Source of the DNA: Thiothrix sp.
Lineage (GTDB): Bacteria; Pseudomonadota; Gammaproteobacteria; Thiotrichales; Thiotrichaceae
NCBI RefSeq assembly: GCF_028714775.1
Contig: NZ_JAQTLS010000006.1
Span: 153,831 to 217,830, forward strand
Direction of reading: 5' to 3'
Length of the DNA: 64,000 bases
Notes under the pieces: generated by a model
What the model was told of the DNA's origin: nothing
What the model saw: the letters and a program-made list of their open reading frames with translations, nothing else
Database searches by the model: none
Shown here: positions 1 to 9,567 of the stretch, piece by piece
Layout: each line of letters starts with the position of its first letter
How positions within the stretch are numbered: position 1 is the first letter of the stretch
Translations under genes and position numbers: made by a program

Positions 1-471
1 GCGGTGTCGTAGTCGCCGCGTGCAGAATAGATTTGCGAGATATTGTTGAGGGTCGTGCCTTCGCCGGATTTGTCGCCGATTTCCTGTGTAATGGCGAGTG
101 ACTTTTTGAGGAAGTCGAGAGCGGTGTCGTAGTAGCCGCGAGCATGGGCAGTAGTCGCCATATTGTTGAGAGTCGTGCCCTCGCCGGATTTATCGCCGAT
201 TTTTTGTTGAATGGCGAGCGACTTTTTGAGGAAGTCGAGAGTGGTGTCGTAGTCGCCGCGTGCATATGCGGTAGTCGCCATATTGCCGAGGGTAGCGCCT
301 TCGCCGGATTTGTCGCCGATTTCCTGTGTAATGGCGAGCGACTTTTTGAGGAAGTCGAGAGCGGTGTCGTAGTCGCCGCGTGCATCATAGATTTGCGAGA
401 TATTGTTGAGCACTGCGCCTTCACTTTTTTTGTCGCCGATTTCTCGCGAAATCTGGAGTGAAAGTGCCAGC
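1..471 (-). repeat. 120-bp tandem repeats encoding TPR units
   Basis: Four consecutive units of 120 bp (about 1-120, 121-240, 241-360 and a decaying fourth from 361) are nearly identical at DNA level and each encodes one 40-residue TPR. The array lies inside the STAND-like gene and may continue left of the window. Such high identity points to recent duplication or gene conversion. Confidence 0.85.
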
Positions 472-2003
472 AGCGGTTCTAGCGTTATCCATTGCCCAGC
501 CAGATGAAATTTTTCGCGGTATTTGCCTACCCAGTAGGGGATTTTGGGGCAGTCAACGGCTTCCAGATGGTACGCACCTTCGATGAGAGCTTCGCTGTGT
601 CCTTCCGTTAATTTGCTGGCGGATGTGAGGGCTTGCAATTTGTTGTCATAGTGGTCGAACAAGTGTTGGTGGATGTTGCGGTAAAGGGTGGCTTCGTGTT
701 CAAGGCTTTCTGCTTGCAGGTAATCACGCATGACCGCGTGTAGGAAATACCGATTTTCTTGTTTCGTCCAGAAAGAATAAGCGGTCAATTCATGCAAGCT
801 GATGACGGCTGCGCCGCCCAGAAATTTTTCACACAAGTTGAGGAATAAGATTTCATCCAGCCAGCGAGGGTAAGAGGCAAGCCGTAAAGCGCGGCGCGTC
901 ATATCGGGTAAATGACTGATGAAACGCGCCAGCATTTCCGGCTCTTTGCCGCCGTATTCATCCGCTTGTGGGGTGAGGTTGCGCCGTTTGCAGCTTTCGT
1001 ATTGGTCAACCTGCAAGTTGAGGTAGAACGGAATGCCTTTAGCACCCGCCATAATCTGCGCCCGTATGTCATTTTCGACCACGGGAATGCTTTGCAGGAA
1101 GTTGTCAGCATCGGTATCTGTCAGGTGATCCAATGGGCAGGGCGTGATGATGCCTTGCCATTCTTCGGGGTCTTGCTGTGCCCATGCCAGTGTTTCGCGC
1201 CCCAATATGACGTGCAAGACGGCAGGCGTTTCATTGACCAACTTACGTACCCATTTGTCAACCAACAGGTCAGTTTTGCTGGGCTGGTCACGCCACAAGG
1301 CTTCGTAAGTGTCGTACAGGAACACAACTCGCCGTTGGGGAGCATTGGTTTCGTTATGCAGCCAGTCATCGACATCAGCACCAAAAAAGCTGGGTAACTC
1401 GTCTTCCAATTTGTAGGCGGAGAATCCTTCGAGTCCAGCCAATAGTTCTGTGCCGCGTGTTTCCATCCAGCGTTGCAAAATACGTTTTTCATCAGCTTTG
1501 TGCAGGCGTTCGAGTGCTTTCCCCAATAGTGGTAAGCCACTCAAAGCCTCCGCTGTTGCTGCCAAACCTTGTAACAAGTCATGTGGTTGTTTGAACAGTT
1601 CGGGGTAGCTGGTTTCCAAATTGCGCCCTGCCTGTGTGATGGCAAAGTAACGCGCAAACGCGGTATCAAACGCAGGAAACCAGAGCTTACCGTTAGCCGC
1701 CAATTGCAGACGCAGTGCCATCAATGCAGCGATGGGGTTACGTTTGTTGCTGTCTTCAAAATTGATTTTTGCCCATGCGAGTTGGTGGTCTTCGTTGTTA
1801 GGCAGGCTGTCGAGATGCTTTTCAAATTGTCCGCACAATGCCGATTTGCCTTGTCCACCTACGCCGTAAAAGTTCAACACACGGTATTCGTTTTGGTGTT
1901 GCTGGGCGGCGCATTGTTGGGCAAACAAATCACGCGCTTCATCACGGTCGGTGAAAACGCGATTTGCCTTGAAGGTATTTGGGCGGTGGCTGGGGGTTGG
2001 CAT
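1..2003 (-). CDS. STAND-type P-loop NTPase with C-terminal TPR array (3' end outside window)
   Basis: The reading frame runs leftwards from an ATG at 2003 and stays open to the window edge, so at least 667 residues are present and the C-terminus is missing. A Walker A motif (GVGGQGKS, residues about 47-54) and a Walker B-like strand (VVFLYDTYE, about residue 225) mark a P-loop NTPase. The last 150 or so visible residues are tetratricopeptide repeats (LDFLKKSLAI...GDKSGEG...LNN type, 40 residues each). NTPase plus TPR is the layout of STAND signalling proteins, whose repeats sense a ligand or partner. No N-terminal effector domain is seen, since the P-loop starts near residue 45. Function is unknown: regulator or defence sensor are both possible. 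Confidence 0.8.
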   Translation of the reverse strand, partial: MPTPSHRPNTFKANRVFTDRDEARDLFAQQCAAQQHQNEYRVLNFYGVGGQGKSALCGQFEKHLDSLPNNEDHQLAWAKINFEDSNKRNPIAALMALRLQLAANGKLWFPAFDTAFARYFAITQAGRNLETSYPELFKQPHDLLQGLAATAEALSGLPLLGKALERLHKADEKRILQRWMETRGTELLAGLEGFSAYKLEDELPSFFGADVDDWLHNETNAPQRRVVFLYDTYEALWRDQPSKTDLLVDKWVRKLVNETPAVLHVILGRETLAWAQQDPEEWQGIITPCPLDHLTDTDADNFLQSIPVVENDIRAQIMAGAKGIPFYLNLQVDQYESCKRRNLTPQADEYGGKEPEMLARFISHLPDMTRRALRLASYPRWLDEILFLNLCEKFLGGAAVISLHELTAYSFWTKQENRYFLHAVMRDYLQAESLEHEATLYRNIHQHLFDHYDNKLQALTSASKLTEGHSEALIEGAYHLEAVDCPKIPYWVGKYREKFHLAGQWITLEPLLALSLQISREIGDKKSEGAVLNNISQIYDARGDYDTALDFLKKSLAITQEIGDKSGEGATLGNMATTAYARGDYDTTLDFLKKSLAIQQKIGDKSGEGTTLNNMATTAHARGYYDTALDFLKKSLAITQEIGDKSGEGTTLNNISQIYSARGDYDT

Positions 2004-2114
2004 TTGTGCCTCGTGATGCGGCCTGTTTAAAATGGTGTCAGTCTATCAAATTTCACTGGTGTAAGTCCGAACTGCTATCCTCGCAGCTAGCGCATCGCCA
2101 CGAGATAACCAATC

Positions 2115-2417
2115 ATGCAGTACCCCGGCAAAGTCATTCTAGTTTCAACCTCCGCTTACCAACCTGAGCGTGACGCTGCGTTGTTGCACGAACTGCTGCA
2201 AAGCAAAATTGAGCTTTTTTGTGCCGTTGGTGCGGATGCCCGATCTTGGGAAGACGCCTTGGATTGGTTGTTGGTGACAGATTATTGGGATGACTCGTAC
2301 AGCCTGATTACAACCGCCCACCCGGATGAATCCTTGGAAGAGGTGATTGAATTTGCGCAGTCATTCCACACCTCATCGGGGAAGGCGCATGAGCCTGAAG
2401 TGCTTTATCGGAAATGA
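2115..2417 (+). CDS. hypothetical protein, 100 aa
   Basis: A short ORF starting with ATG 112 bp from the divergent STAND-like gene. The product is acidic with no signal peptide or membrane segment. It begins with a beta-strand-like stretch (KVILVSTSAY) and contains an aromatic, acidic centre (WEDALDWLLVTDYWDD), suggesting a small alpha/beta protein. I do not recognise the family. It is followed by a convergent gene, so it is probably transcribed alone or with the region upstream. Confidence 0.55.
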   Translation: MQYPGKVILVSTSAYQPERDAALLHELLQSKIELFCAVGADARSWEDALDWLLVTDYWDDSYSLITTAHPDESLEEVIEFAQSFHTSSGKAHEPEVLYRK

Positions 2418-2462
2418 TTGACGCGCCTGCTTTCCTCGGCAACCTTGCAAAAGCCGCATCTG

Positions 2463-3122
2463 TCAGGTTACTTGCGGGCATGGTGGCGCTAATTGCTCAT
2501 ACACATTTACCGCATAAGCGTGTGGTAAACCGCTCAGGGTCAATCCGTGCAAGATGGCTTCCCGGTTGTTGAATGCTGCTTGGGGCGTTGGGAAAGCTCC
2601 GGCGCGTACCAGCTCTTCGCACATCCACGCCACATTTGCGTAGGCGGTGCGCATTCCAAATTGTGGGTTGATTTGGAACATCCGGTAGATTTCGGAACTC
2701 ATACGTAACCAGATTAACTGGCGTTGGTCCTTGATGCGGTCAAGGGTGGCGGCGGTTTGCTGCGCGGTTGGGGTCATGGCGGGAATGATTGCCCTGAATA
2801 TCTGATAGCTTAGGTCAATCAGGTTTTCGCCGCTGGCTTGCAGGGTGTATCCGCCACGTTCGCAGTAAAACAACTGCTGCTTAAATTCGCTGATTTCCAC
2901 CGACAACCAATCCTCGGCGTATTCACCGAAAGCAGGCCAGCGGCTGATGGGGTAAGGTAATTGTTGCGCCAACGCCTGCAATTGCGTGGCGTAAGCACGG
3001 TGGTCACGCAACGGGAGCAAGCTGGTCAGGTCACTGAATGGAATGCTGGTGGTTGGGGCGGGTAGTGGCATTGCGGTGGTTTCCAAAGGGTGGTTGGTAA
3101 ACGCGGGCTTGGATTCTGCCAA
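2463..3122 (-). CDS. hypothetical protein, weakly like the Imm63 immunity family
   Basis: 219 residues with no signal peptide. The central part (YCERGG about residues 87-92, DLSYQIFRAI about 103-112, then a helix with DQR about 131-133) resembles my recollection of the Imm63 family of toxin-immunity proteins, but the match is loose. No polymorphic toxin is visible next to it. The gene converges with the 2115 gene and is divergent from the VapBC-like pair. An alternative is an uncharacterised cytoplasmic protein of unrelated function. Confidence 0.5.
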   Translation of the reverse strand: MAESKPAFTNHPLETTAMPLPAPTTSIPFSDLTSLLPLRDHRAYATQLQALAQQLPYPISRWPAFGEYAEDWLSVEISEFKQQLFYCERGGYTLQASGENLIDLSYQIFRAIIPAMTPTAQQTAATLDRIKDQRQLIWLRMSSEIYRMFQINPQFGMRTAYANVAWMCEELVRAGAFPTPQAAFNNREAILHGLTLSGLPHAYAVNVYEQLAPPCPQVT

Positions 3123-3249
3123 ACGTTTGCTGACGATGTTATCCTAAGTGCCGATCTCTGATATACAGAAGTTGCTGCTACTTGTAGTAAGTGCCATTTT
3201 CATGGATTTGCGCTAAGTTAGCTTATCTTGATTGATTGGACGGTGAAAT

Positions 3250-3465
3250 ATGAACGCACTGAGAAGCCAAGTGCTGCAAGAGGTTGCTCTGCTGGATGTT
3301 AGGGAACTGTTAGCCTTGCAGCCCATGTTGATGGCACTGAAAAAAGCCAAAAAGACCGTAACAAACCGACGTGGTAACGGTGCTGCACACGCACGGCAAG
3401 CATTATCTAGGCTGAAAACCAGCTTATCCGACGCTGTACGCGAAGATCGGGAAGATCGCTTGTGA
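3250..3465 (+). CDS. putative antitoxin of a VapBC-like pair
   Basis: A 71-residue basic, helical protein directly upstream of a PIN-domain gene, with the TGA stop overlapping the GTG start of the next gene. The position and size are those of a VapB-type antitoxin, which binds and blocks the toxin and represses the operon. The sequence does not show a clear AbrB, RHH or Phd fold: residues 1-35 are hydrophobic-helical and the C-terminal half is rich in Arg/Lys and Asp/Glu. The assignment rests mainly on gene context. Confidence 0.55.
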   Translation: MNALRSQVLQEVALLDVRELLALQPMLMALKKAKKTVTNRRGNGAAHARQALSRLKTSLSDAVREDREDRL

Positions 3466-3911
3466 ACCTGTTTTTCGATACTTCAGCCTTAGTTAAATAC
3501 TTCCATATTGAGGCAGGTTCACAGCAAGTCATTGACCTGATAGAGGATTCGGCCCATCAGATTTGGGTTTCTGATCTTGCGCGTGTTGAGTTCATCAGTG
3601 CGTTGTACCGTAAATTGCGGCGCGGGGACGTGGATGAAGCTCAGTTACAAGAAGCTCTGGCGGGTTTTGATGTCGAATGGTCACGATTCAATATCCATCC
3701 GCTCAATGAAGTTGTCGTGGCTGAAGCTGACGGATTGCTACGCCAGAAGGCTGGAACGTATCGGTTGCGAGCTTTAGATGCCTTGCAGTTCGCCAGTTTC
3801 CGTTTATTGGCAGAGCAAGATTGGGCATTTGTTGTTGCAGACGAGCTATTGGCGGATACCGTTGCCAGCGATAGTTTTGCTGTGGTCAGGGTGGCGTTGC
3901 CATCTGTGTGA
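3462..3911 (+). CDS. vapC: PIN-domain ribonuclease toxin (VapC-like)
   Basis: 149 residues starting with a GTG that overlaps the upstream stop codon, which implies translational coupling. The PIN-domain acidic residues are visible: N-terminal FFDTSALVK (Asp6), a central Glu (ARVEF) and the C-terminal ALDALQ and VVADE segments. PIN toxins are Mg-dependent endoribonucleases, often cutting tRNA or rRNA. Together with the small upstream gene this forms a type II toxin-antitoxin module. The downstream gene uvrA begins about 95 bp later and is unrelated. Confidence 0.8.
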   Translation: MNLFFDTSALVKYFHIEAGSQQVIDLIEDSAHQIWVSDLARVEFISALYRKLRRGDVDEAQLQEALAGFDVEWSRFNIHPLNEVVVAEADGLLRQKAGTYRLRALDALQFASFRLLAEQDWAFVVADELLADTVASDSFAVVRVALPSV

Positions 3912-4006
3912 CAGTTTTGCGAGAACCAATCTCAGTGAGTAGGGAAATCTCCCTTTCTGCCAAAACCTGCTAAACTTCGTTTTTTGTTCGGCACGAGCTT
4001 GCACTC

Positions 4007-6826
4007 ATGGAAAAATTCATCCGCATTCGCGGCGCACGTACCCACAACCTGAAAAACATCGACCTTGACCTGCCGCGTGACAAGCTGATCGTGATCACGG
4101 GCTTGTCGGGGTCGGGCAAGTCGTCGCTGGCGTTCGACACGATTTTTGCGGAAGGGCAGCGGCGTTACGTCGAGTCGCTGTCCGCCTACGCCCGCCAGTT
4201 CCTGTCGATGATGGAAAAGCCGGACATTGACCACATCGAAGGGCTTTCCCCGGCGATTTCCATCGAGCAGAAAACCACCTCGCACAACCCGCGTTCCACC
4301 GTCGGCACGATCACCGAGATTTACGACTACCTGCGCCTGCTGTATGCGCGGGCAGGTGTGCCGCGTTGCCCGACACATCACGTTGATTTGCAAGTGCAAA
4401 CCGTCAGCCAGATGGTCGATCAGGTGTTGAGTTTGCCCGAAGGCAGCAAGCTGATGTTGCTTGCCCCGGTGGTGCGCGAACGCAAGGGCGAGCATGTGCA
4501 ACTGTTTGATTCGTTGCGGGCGCAAGGCTATTTGCGGGCACGGGTGAATGGTGTGGTCTACGAACTGGACGTGCCGCCGACGCTGGAATTGCGCAAGAAA
4601 CACACCATCGAAGTGGTGATTGACCGTTTCAAAGTGCGTGACGATATGCAGTTGCGCCTCGCCGAATCGTTTGAAACCGCGCTGAAACTCGCCAACGGGC
4701 TGGCAACAGTGGCGTGGATGGATGGCGACGGCGAAGACATGATTTTTTCCGCCAACTACGCCTGCCCGCATTGCGGCTGGTCGCTGACCGAACTCGAACC
4801 GCGCTTGTTCTCGTTCAACGCACCCGCTGGCGCGTGCCAGACCTGCGACGGCTTGGGCGTGGAACAGTTTTTCGACCCGCAACGGGTGGTGGCAAATCCG
4901 TCGATGAGCCTTGCGGGTGGCGCGGTGCGCGGCTGGGATCGGCGCAACGCCTACTACTTTCAAATGCTCACCTCGCTTGCCGACCATTTCAGCTTTGACG
5001 TGGAACAGCCGTGGGACGCATTGCCCGCGTCTATCCACAAACTGATCTTGCACGGCAGCGGTTTGGAGGAGGTGGAATTCACCTACGTCGGGCAAAAAGG
5101 GCAAATTTACACCCGTTCGCACACCTTTGAAGGCGTATTGAACAACCTCAAACGCCGTTACCGCGAAACCGATTCGAGTGCGGTGCGCGAAGAATTGGCG
5201 AAATACCTCGCCAGCCGTGCTTGCCCCGATTGCGGCGGCACCCGCTTGAACGAACAGGCGCGGAACGTATTCATCGCGGGGCGCAATTTGCCTGCGATCA
5301 CCCATTTGCCGATTGGCGAAAGCCATGCGTTTTTCCGCAGCCTGAATTTGCCGGGGACACAGGGGCAAATTGCCGACAAGATTTTGCGCGAAATTGCCTT
5401 ACGCTTGGAATTTCTGGTCAACGTTGGGCTGGATTATTTGACCCTGAGTCGCAGCGCGGAAACGCTCTCCGGCGGCGAAGCGCAACGCATCCGCCTCGCC
5501 TCGCAGATTGGCGCGGGGCTGGTCGGGGTGATGTACGTGCTGGATGAGCCATCCATCGGCTTGCATCAGCGCGACAACGCCCGCTTGCTGAAAACGCTGT
5601 TCCGCCTGCGCGACCTTGGCAATACCGTGATCGTGGTCGAGCATGACGAAGACGCGATCCGTTCCGCCGATCATGTGCTGGATATTGGCCCCGGTGCGGG
5701 TGTGCATGGCGGTTACATTATTGCGCAAGGCACACCCGAAGAGGTGTTTGCCACGCCGGATTCGGTGACGGGGCAATTCATGTCCGGGCGGCGCAAAATC
5801 ACCATGCCCGCCCAACGCACCCCGTTCAACCCCGAACGCACCATCAAGCTGATCGGCGCGACCGGCAATAACCTCAATGACGTGACGCTGGAAATTCCGC
5901 TGGGGCTGCTGACCTGCATCACCGGCGTGTCGGGGTCGGGCAAATCGACGCTGATCAACCGCACGCTGTACCCGTTTCTGGCGCGGCATCTGCACGATAG
6001 CAGCGTGGAAGTTGCTCCGGTGCGCGAAGTGCTGGGCGTGGAGCAAATCGACAAAATCATCGACATCGACCAAAGCCCGATTGGGCGCACCCCGCGTTCC
6101 AACCCCGCCACCTACACGGGCGTGTTTACCGCAATTCGCGATATGTTTGCGGCGACGCAAGAGGCACGTTCACGCGGCTATTTGCCGGGGCGGTTTTCCT
6201 TCAACGTCAAGGGCGGACGCTGCGAAGCCTGTTCCGGCGACGGCTTGATCAAGGTCGAGATGCACTTTTTGCCGGACGTGTACGTGACCTGCGAAGTGTG
6301 CGATGGCAAGCGTTACAACCGCGAAACCCTCGACATCCGCTACAAGGGCAAGAACATCAGCGAAGTGCTGGCGATGACGGTGGAAGATGCCTGCGAATTC
6401 TTCGCCGCCGTGCCGTCGATCCACACCAAACTGCAAACGCTGATGGATGTGGGGCTGTCGTACATCACGCTGGGGCAAAATGCGACTACGTTATCGGGCG
6501 GCGAAGCGCAGCGCGTTAAGTTGGCAAAAGAGCTGTCCAAACGCGGCACGGGTAAGACGATTTATATTTTGGACGAGCCGACCACAGGGCTGCATTTCCA
6601 CGACGTTGACCAGTTGCTGCAAGTGCTGCACCGCTTGCGTGACGGCGGCAATACCGTGGTGGTGATTGAGCATAATCTCGACGTGATCAAGACGGCGGAT
6701 TGGGTGGTGGATTTGGGGCCGGAAGGTGGGAGTCGTGGCGGGCATATTATTGCGGTGGGTACGCCGGAGCAGGTGGCGGAAACCGAGGGGTCGTTTACTG
6801 GGGAGTTTCTGAAGCGGATGTTGTAA
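4007..6826 (+). CDS. uvrA: excinuclease ABC subunit A
   Basis: UvrA recognises bulky DNA lesions and loads UvrB in nucleotide excision repair. The 939-residue length is usual for the family. Visible landmarks are the first Walker A (GLSGSGKSS, near residue 31), CxxC zinc-binding pairs (CPHC...CQTC and CEAC...CEVC), the two ABC signatures ([12 protein letters not shown] and [12 protein letters not shown]) and the second Walker A (GVSGSGKST). The ATG start aligns with the conserved first residues [17 protein letters not shown]. It is monocistronic here. High GC at codon position three creates long antisense shadow ORFs over it. Confidence 0.98.
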   Translation: MEKFIRIRGARTHNLKNIDLDLPRDKLIVITGLSGSGKSSLAFDTIFAEGQRRYVESLSAYARQFLSMMEKPDIDHIEGLSPAISIEQKTTSHNPRSTVGTITEIYDYLRLLYARAGVPRCPTHHVDLQVQTVSQMVDQVLSLPEGSKLMLLAPVVRERKGEHVQLFDSLRAQGYLRARVNGVVYELDVPPTLELRKKHTIEVVIDRFKVRDDMQLRLAESFETALKLANGLATVAWMDGDGEDMIFSANYACPHCGWSLTELEPRLFSFNAPAGACQTCDGLGVEQFFDPQRVVANPSMSLAGGAVRGWDRRNAYYFQMLTSLADHFSFDVEQPWDALPASIHKLILHGSGLEEVEFTYVGQKGQIYTRSHTFEGVLNNLKRRYRETDSSAVREELAKYLASRACPDCGGTRLNEQARNVFIAGRNLPAITHLPIGESHAFFRSLNLPGTQGQIADKILREIALRLEFLVNVGLDYLTLSRSAETLSGGEAQRIRLASQIGAGLVGVMYVLDEPSIGLHQRDNARLLKTLFRLRDLGNTVIVVEHDEDAIRSADHVLDIGPGAGVHGGYIIAQGTPEEVFATPDSVTGQFMSGRRKITMPAQRTPFNPERTIKLIGATGNNLNDVTLEIPLGLLTCITGVSGSGKSTLINRTLYPFLARHLHDSSVEVAPVREVLGVEQIDKIIDIDQSPIGRTPRSNPATYTGVFTAIRDMFAATQEARSRGYLPGRFSFNVKGGRCEACSGDGLIKVEMHFLPDVYVTCEVCDGKRYNRETLDIRYKGKNISEVLAMTVEDACEFFAAVPSIHTKLQTLMDVGLSYITLGQNATTLSGGEAQRVKLAKELSKRGTGKTIYILDEPTTGLHFHDVDQLLQVLHRLRDGGNTVVVIEHNLDVIKTADWVVDLGPEGGSRGGHIIAVGTPEQVAETEGSFTGEFLKRML

Positions 6827-6939
6827 AGCCGCTAAGTCACATCATTGAACCTTCACGATATTCACTACGTCAAACTGAACGAGTCCAACAGTGTTTGGGC
6901 GTGGGAACGTTTTTGTCAAATGGATTAGAAAGGTCGTAT

Positions 6940-7458
6940 ATGTCTATCATTAAAAAAGCATTATTAGGGTTATCCGGGTTGGGGTTGATTATTGGTTTTG
7001 GCATTCAGTCGGCAAGTGCTATGCCCAACCCTGCATCCGTCAATTGCACGAAGCAAGGTGGAAAACTGGAGACAGTCAACACCCCACAAGGGCAAGTAAG
7101 TTATTGCACCCTCCCAAATGGTGTGCGCTGTGAAGAGTGGGCACTGTTCCGTAACGAATGCCCAGCTCCGGCGAAACCCGTGATTACCGGGGGTTACAGT
7201 GCGATTTCTGTGGCAGATGTCGACGTGAAGGCGGCTGCGAATTTCGCTGCGGGTAGCTTAAAGGCCAAGTTAAAGTCTGTGAACAGTGCTGCGTCTCAAG
7301 TGGTGGCAGGAACCAATTTCCGCATGAATATTACCCTGACCAACGGCAAACGCTACGATGTGGTGGTATTCAGAGACTTGAAGGGGCATCAGAAATTGAC
7401 CAGTTCAAAGCTGCTTGCCAGCGCTAAATCCAAGCCCAAAAAAGCCAAACGGCACTGA
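6940..7458 (+). CDS. secreted DUF333 plus cystatin-like protein
   Basis: 172 residues with a clear signal peptide (hydrophobic residues 8-25, AxA cleavage near SASA). The mature N-terminal part (NPASVNCTKQGGKLE...GVRCEEWALFRNEC) matches the DUF333 pattern of small periplasmic proteins. The C-terminal part starts with GGYSAIS and contains SQVVAGTNF, the QxVxG hairpin that defines cystatins, followed by a strand and a basic tail (KSKPKKAKRH). Cystatins inhibit papain-type cysteine proteases by inserting this loop into the active site. Whether this bacterial copy inhibits a protease is inference. The start is the ATG after AAAGG at 6929-6933. Confidence 0.75.
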   Translation: MSIIKKALLGLSGLGLIIGFGIQSASAMPNPASVNCTKQGGKLETVNTPQGQVSYCTLPNGVRCEEWALFRNECPAPAKPVITGGYSAISVADVDVKAAANFAAGSLKAKLKSVNSAASQVVAGTNFRMNITLTNGKRYDVVVFRDLKGHQKLTSSKLLASAKSKPKKAKRH

Positions 7459-7558
7459 GTACCTGCTAGCAATCCGGGTGTGGCTGAGCGTGCACTCTTG
7501 GCAAACCGGGTGGTGTATGGTTGAATGCCTGCCTGACTTTTCTCAGGCCATATTTATT

Positions 7559-8689
7559 ATGCAAGCAACCATTGATTACCGCGCCTTGGCAGTTTCCGGT
7601 GTGCAGGCGCTGCAACCGTACCAGCCCGGCAAGCCGATAGAGGAATTGGAACGCGAATTGGGGATTACCAACATCCTCAAACTGGCGTCCAACGAAAACC
7701 CGTTGGGGGCAAGCCCGCAGGCACAAGCCGCGTTAGCTGTCGCCCTGAAAACGCTGGAACTCTACCCGGATGGCAGCGGTTATCAGTTGAAGGCAGCGAT
7801 TGCCGAAAAATTTGGCCTGCAAAGTCCGCAGATCACCTTGGGCAATGGTTCCAACGACGTGTTGGAGCTGGTTGCCCGAGCTTTCCTCGACAAGCAAAAT
7901 GCTGCCGTTTTCGCCGAACATGCGTTTGCGGTTTACCCGATTGTGGCGCAAGCCGTTGGGGCGGAATTGCGCGTTGCTAAGGCCAATCCGCCTGACCATC
8001 CGACCATGCATTACGGTCACAATCTGGCGAACTTGAGTGCGAAGATTGACGCGAAAACCCGTGTGGTGTTCATTGCCAATCCCAACAACCCGACGGGTAC
8101 GTGGCTGGGTAAGGCCGAGTTACACGCTTTCCTGCAAGGCGTTCCTGCCGATGTCATCGTGGTACTCGACGAAGCCTACACCGAATACGTTACCGACCCG
8201 GATTTCCCGGATGCGCTGGCGTGGTTGGCGGAATTCCCTAACCTGATCGTGACGCGTACTTTTTCCAAGATTTACGGTTTGGCGGGCTTGCGGGTTGGGT
8301 ATGCGGTTTCCAGCCCTGAAATTGCCGATATTCTCAACCGGGTACGTCAGCCGTTTAATGTGAATTCATTGGCGCTGGCAGCAGCACAAGCTGCGTTGGG
8401 CGACGATGCTTTCCTCCAGCGCAGTGTGGCGACTAATGCCGCTGGTTTGCAGCAGTGGTTTGCGGCATGTGCGGAAAATGGTTGGGAATACATCCCGACC
8501 GTGGGTAACTTCATTACCGTTGATATGAAACGCCCCGCAGCGCCGTTGTATGATGCCTTGCTGCGTGAAGGCGTGATTGTGCGCCCGATTGCAGGCTACG
8601 GTTTGCCGCAACACCTGCGCATCACTATCGGTACGCAGGCACAAAATCAACGCTGTATCAATGCGTTAAAGAAGGTTCTTGCAGCGTGA
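7559..8689 (+). CDS. hisC: histidinol-phosphate aminotransferase
   Basis: A PLP-dependent fold-type I aminotransferase acting in histidine synthesis, and often also on prephenate or aromatic oxo acids. The 376-residue product has ASNENPLG near the N-terminus, NPNNPTG and DEAYTEY in the cofactor site, and the Schiff-base lysine in TFSKIYGLAGLRVGY. The ATG at 7559 gives the standard N-terminus MQATIDYRAL; the frame is open upstream to 7415 but that extension is not protein-like. It overlaps tyrA by 4 bp and heads an aromatic amino acid gene group, so it may serve as the aromatic aminotransferase here. Confidence 0.93.
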   Translation: MQATIDYRALAVSGVQALQPYQPGKPIEELERELGITNILKLASNENPLGASPQAQAALAVALKTLELYPDGSGYQLKAAIAEKFGLQSPQITLGNGSNDVLELVARAFLDKQNAAVFAEHAFAVYPIVAQAVGAELRVAKANPPDHPTMHYGHNLANLSAKIDAKTRVVFIANPNNPTGTWLGKAELHAFLQGVPADVIVVLDEAYTEYVTDPDFPDALAWLAEFPNLIVTRTFSKIYGLAGLRVGYAVSSPEIADILNRVRQPFNVNSLALAAAQAALGDDAFLQRSVATNAAGLQQWFAACAENGWEYIPTVGNFITVDMKRPAAPLYDALLREGVIVRPIAGYGLPQHLRITIGTQAQNQRCINALKKVLAA

Positions 8690-9567
8690 TAAAGAAACTT
8701 GTCATCTTTGGCGTCGGTTTGATCGGCGGTTCGCTGGCTTTAGCTCTGCGCCAAGCCAATTATTGCCAAACCATCGTCGGTTGCAGCCGCAACGCCGCCC
8801 ACCTGCAAACTGCCGTTGACCTCGGCGTGATTGATAGCTTTACCCTCGACCCGCAAGAAGCGGTAAAAGACGCCGACATGGTGTTGCTCGCCGTACCGAT
8901 GGGCGCAATGGGTAAGCTCTTGCAGCAAATCAAACCCGCCTTACCTGCCGACGTGATCCTGACTGATGCAGGCAGCACCAAAGGCAGCATCGTAGCGGAA
9001 GTGGAACAGGTGTTCGGCGCAGGCTATACCCGTTTCGTCCCCGGACACCCGATTGCGGGGCGCGAAAAAAGCGGGGTGGAAGCGGCGATTCCCGACCTTT
9101 ACCACAACCGCCGCGTGATCCTAACGCCTTTGCCACAGACCGATGCGGCAGCGCTGGCAAGTGTCGACGCAATGTGGCAAGTAACGGGCGCGTTGGTTGA
9201 GCAAATGCCAGTTGATCTACACGACCGGGTGCTTGCTGCTACCAGCCATTTGCCGCATTTACTGGCGTTTTCCTTGGTGGATACTTTGCTGAACATGCCG
9301 CAGCGCGAAGACATTTTGCGCTACGCCGCCGGGGGCTTCCGCGATTTTACCCGCATTGCCTCCAGCGACCCGGTGATGTGGCGCGACATTTGCCTGACGA
9401 ATAAAGAAGCCATTTTGGGTGTGATTGGCGATTTCCAGAAAAATTTGGGCGAATTCGCTACCATGATCGACGAACAAGACGGGGAAGCCCTGCACAGCCG
9501 CATGGAAAAAGCCAAGCAAGCCCGCGACAATTACATCGCTTATTTGGAAAACGGTAAGGTGGCCTAA
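8686..9567 (+). CDS. tyrA: prephenate dehydrogenase
   Basis: Converts prephenate to 4-hydroxyphenylpyruvate with NAD(P), the tyrosine branch of the shikimate pathway. The 293-residue protein starts with a Rossmann motif (GVGLIGGSLALAL) and carries PGHPIAGREKSG, the conserved substrate-site loop with the catalytic His region, and ATSHLPH further on. It starts with GTG overlapping the hisC stop (GTGA), and its own stop overlaps the ATG of the next gene by one base. This tight packing implies one transcript hisC-tyrA-CHAP gene, probably with aroA. Confidence 0.93.
   Translation: MIKKLVIFGVGLIGGSLALALRQANYCQTIVGCSRNAAHLQTAVDLGVIDSFTLDPQEAVKDADMVLLAVPMGAMGKLLQQIKPALPADVILTDAGSTKGSIVAEVEQVFGAGYTRFVPGHPIAGREKSGVEAAIPDLYHNRRVILTPLPQTDAAALASVDAMWQVTGALVEQMPVDLHDRVLAATSHLPHLLAFSLVDTLLNMPQREDILRYAAGGFRDFTRIASSDPVMWRDICLTNKEAILGVIGDFQKNLGEFATMIDEQDGEALHSRMEKAKQARDNYIAYLENGKVA

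Noticed and set aside
144-461. Repetitive plus-strand ORF of 105 codons
   Set aside because: It is the antisense of the TPR repeats of the minus-strand STAND gene.
3932-5368. Long minus-strand ORF (478 codons) over uvrA
   Set aside because: Antisense shadow of uvrA produced by high GC at codon position three; the translation has no protein-like features.
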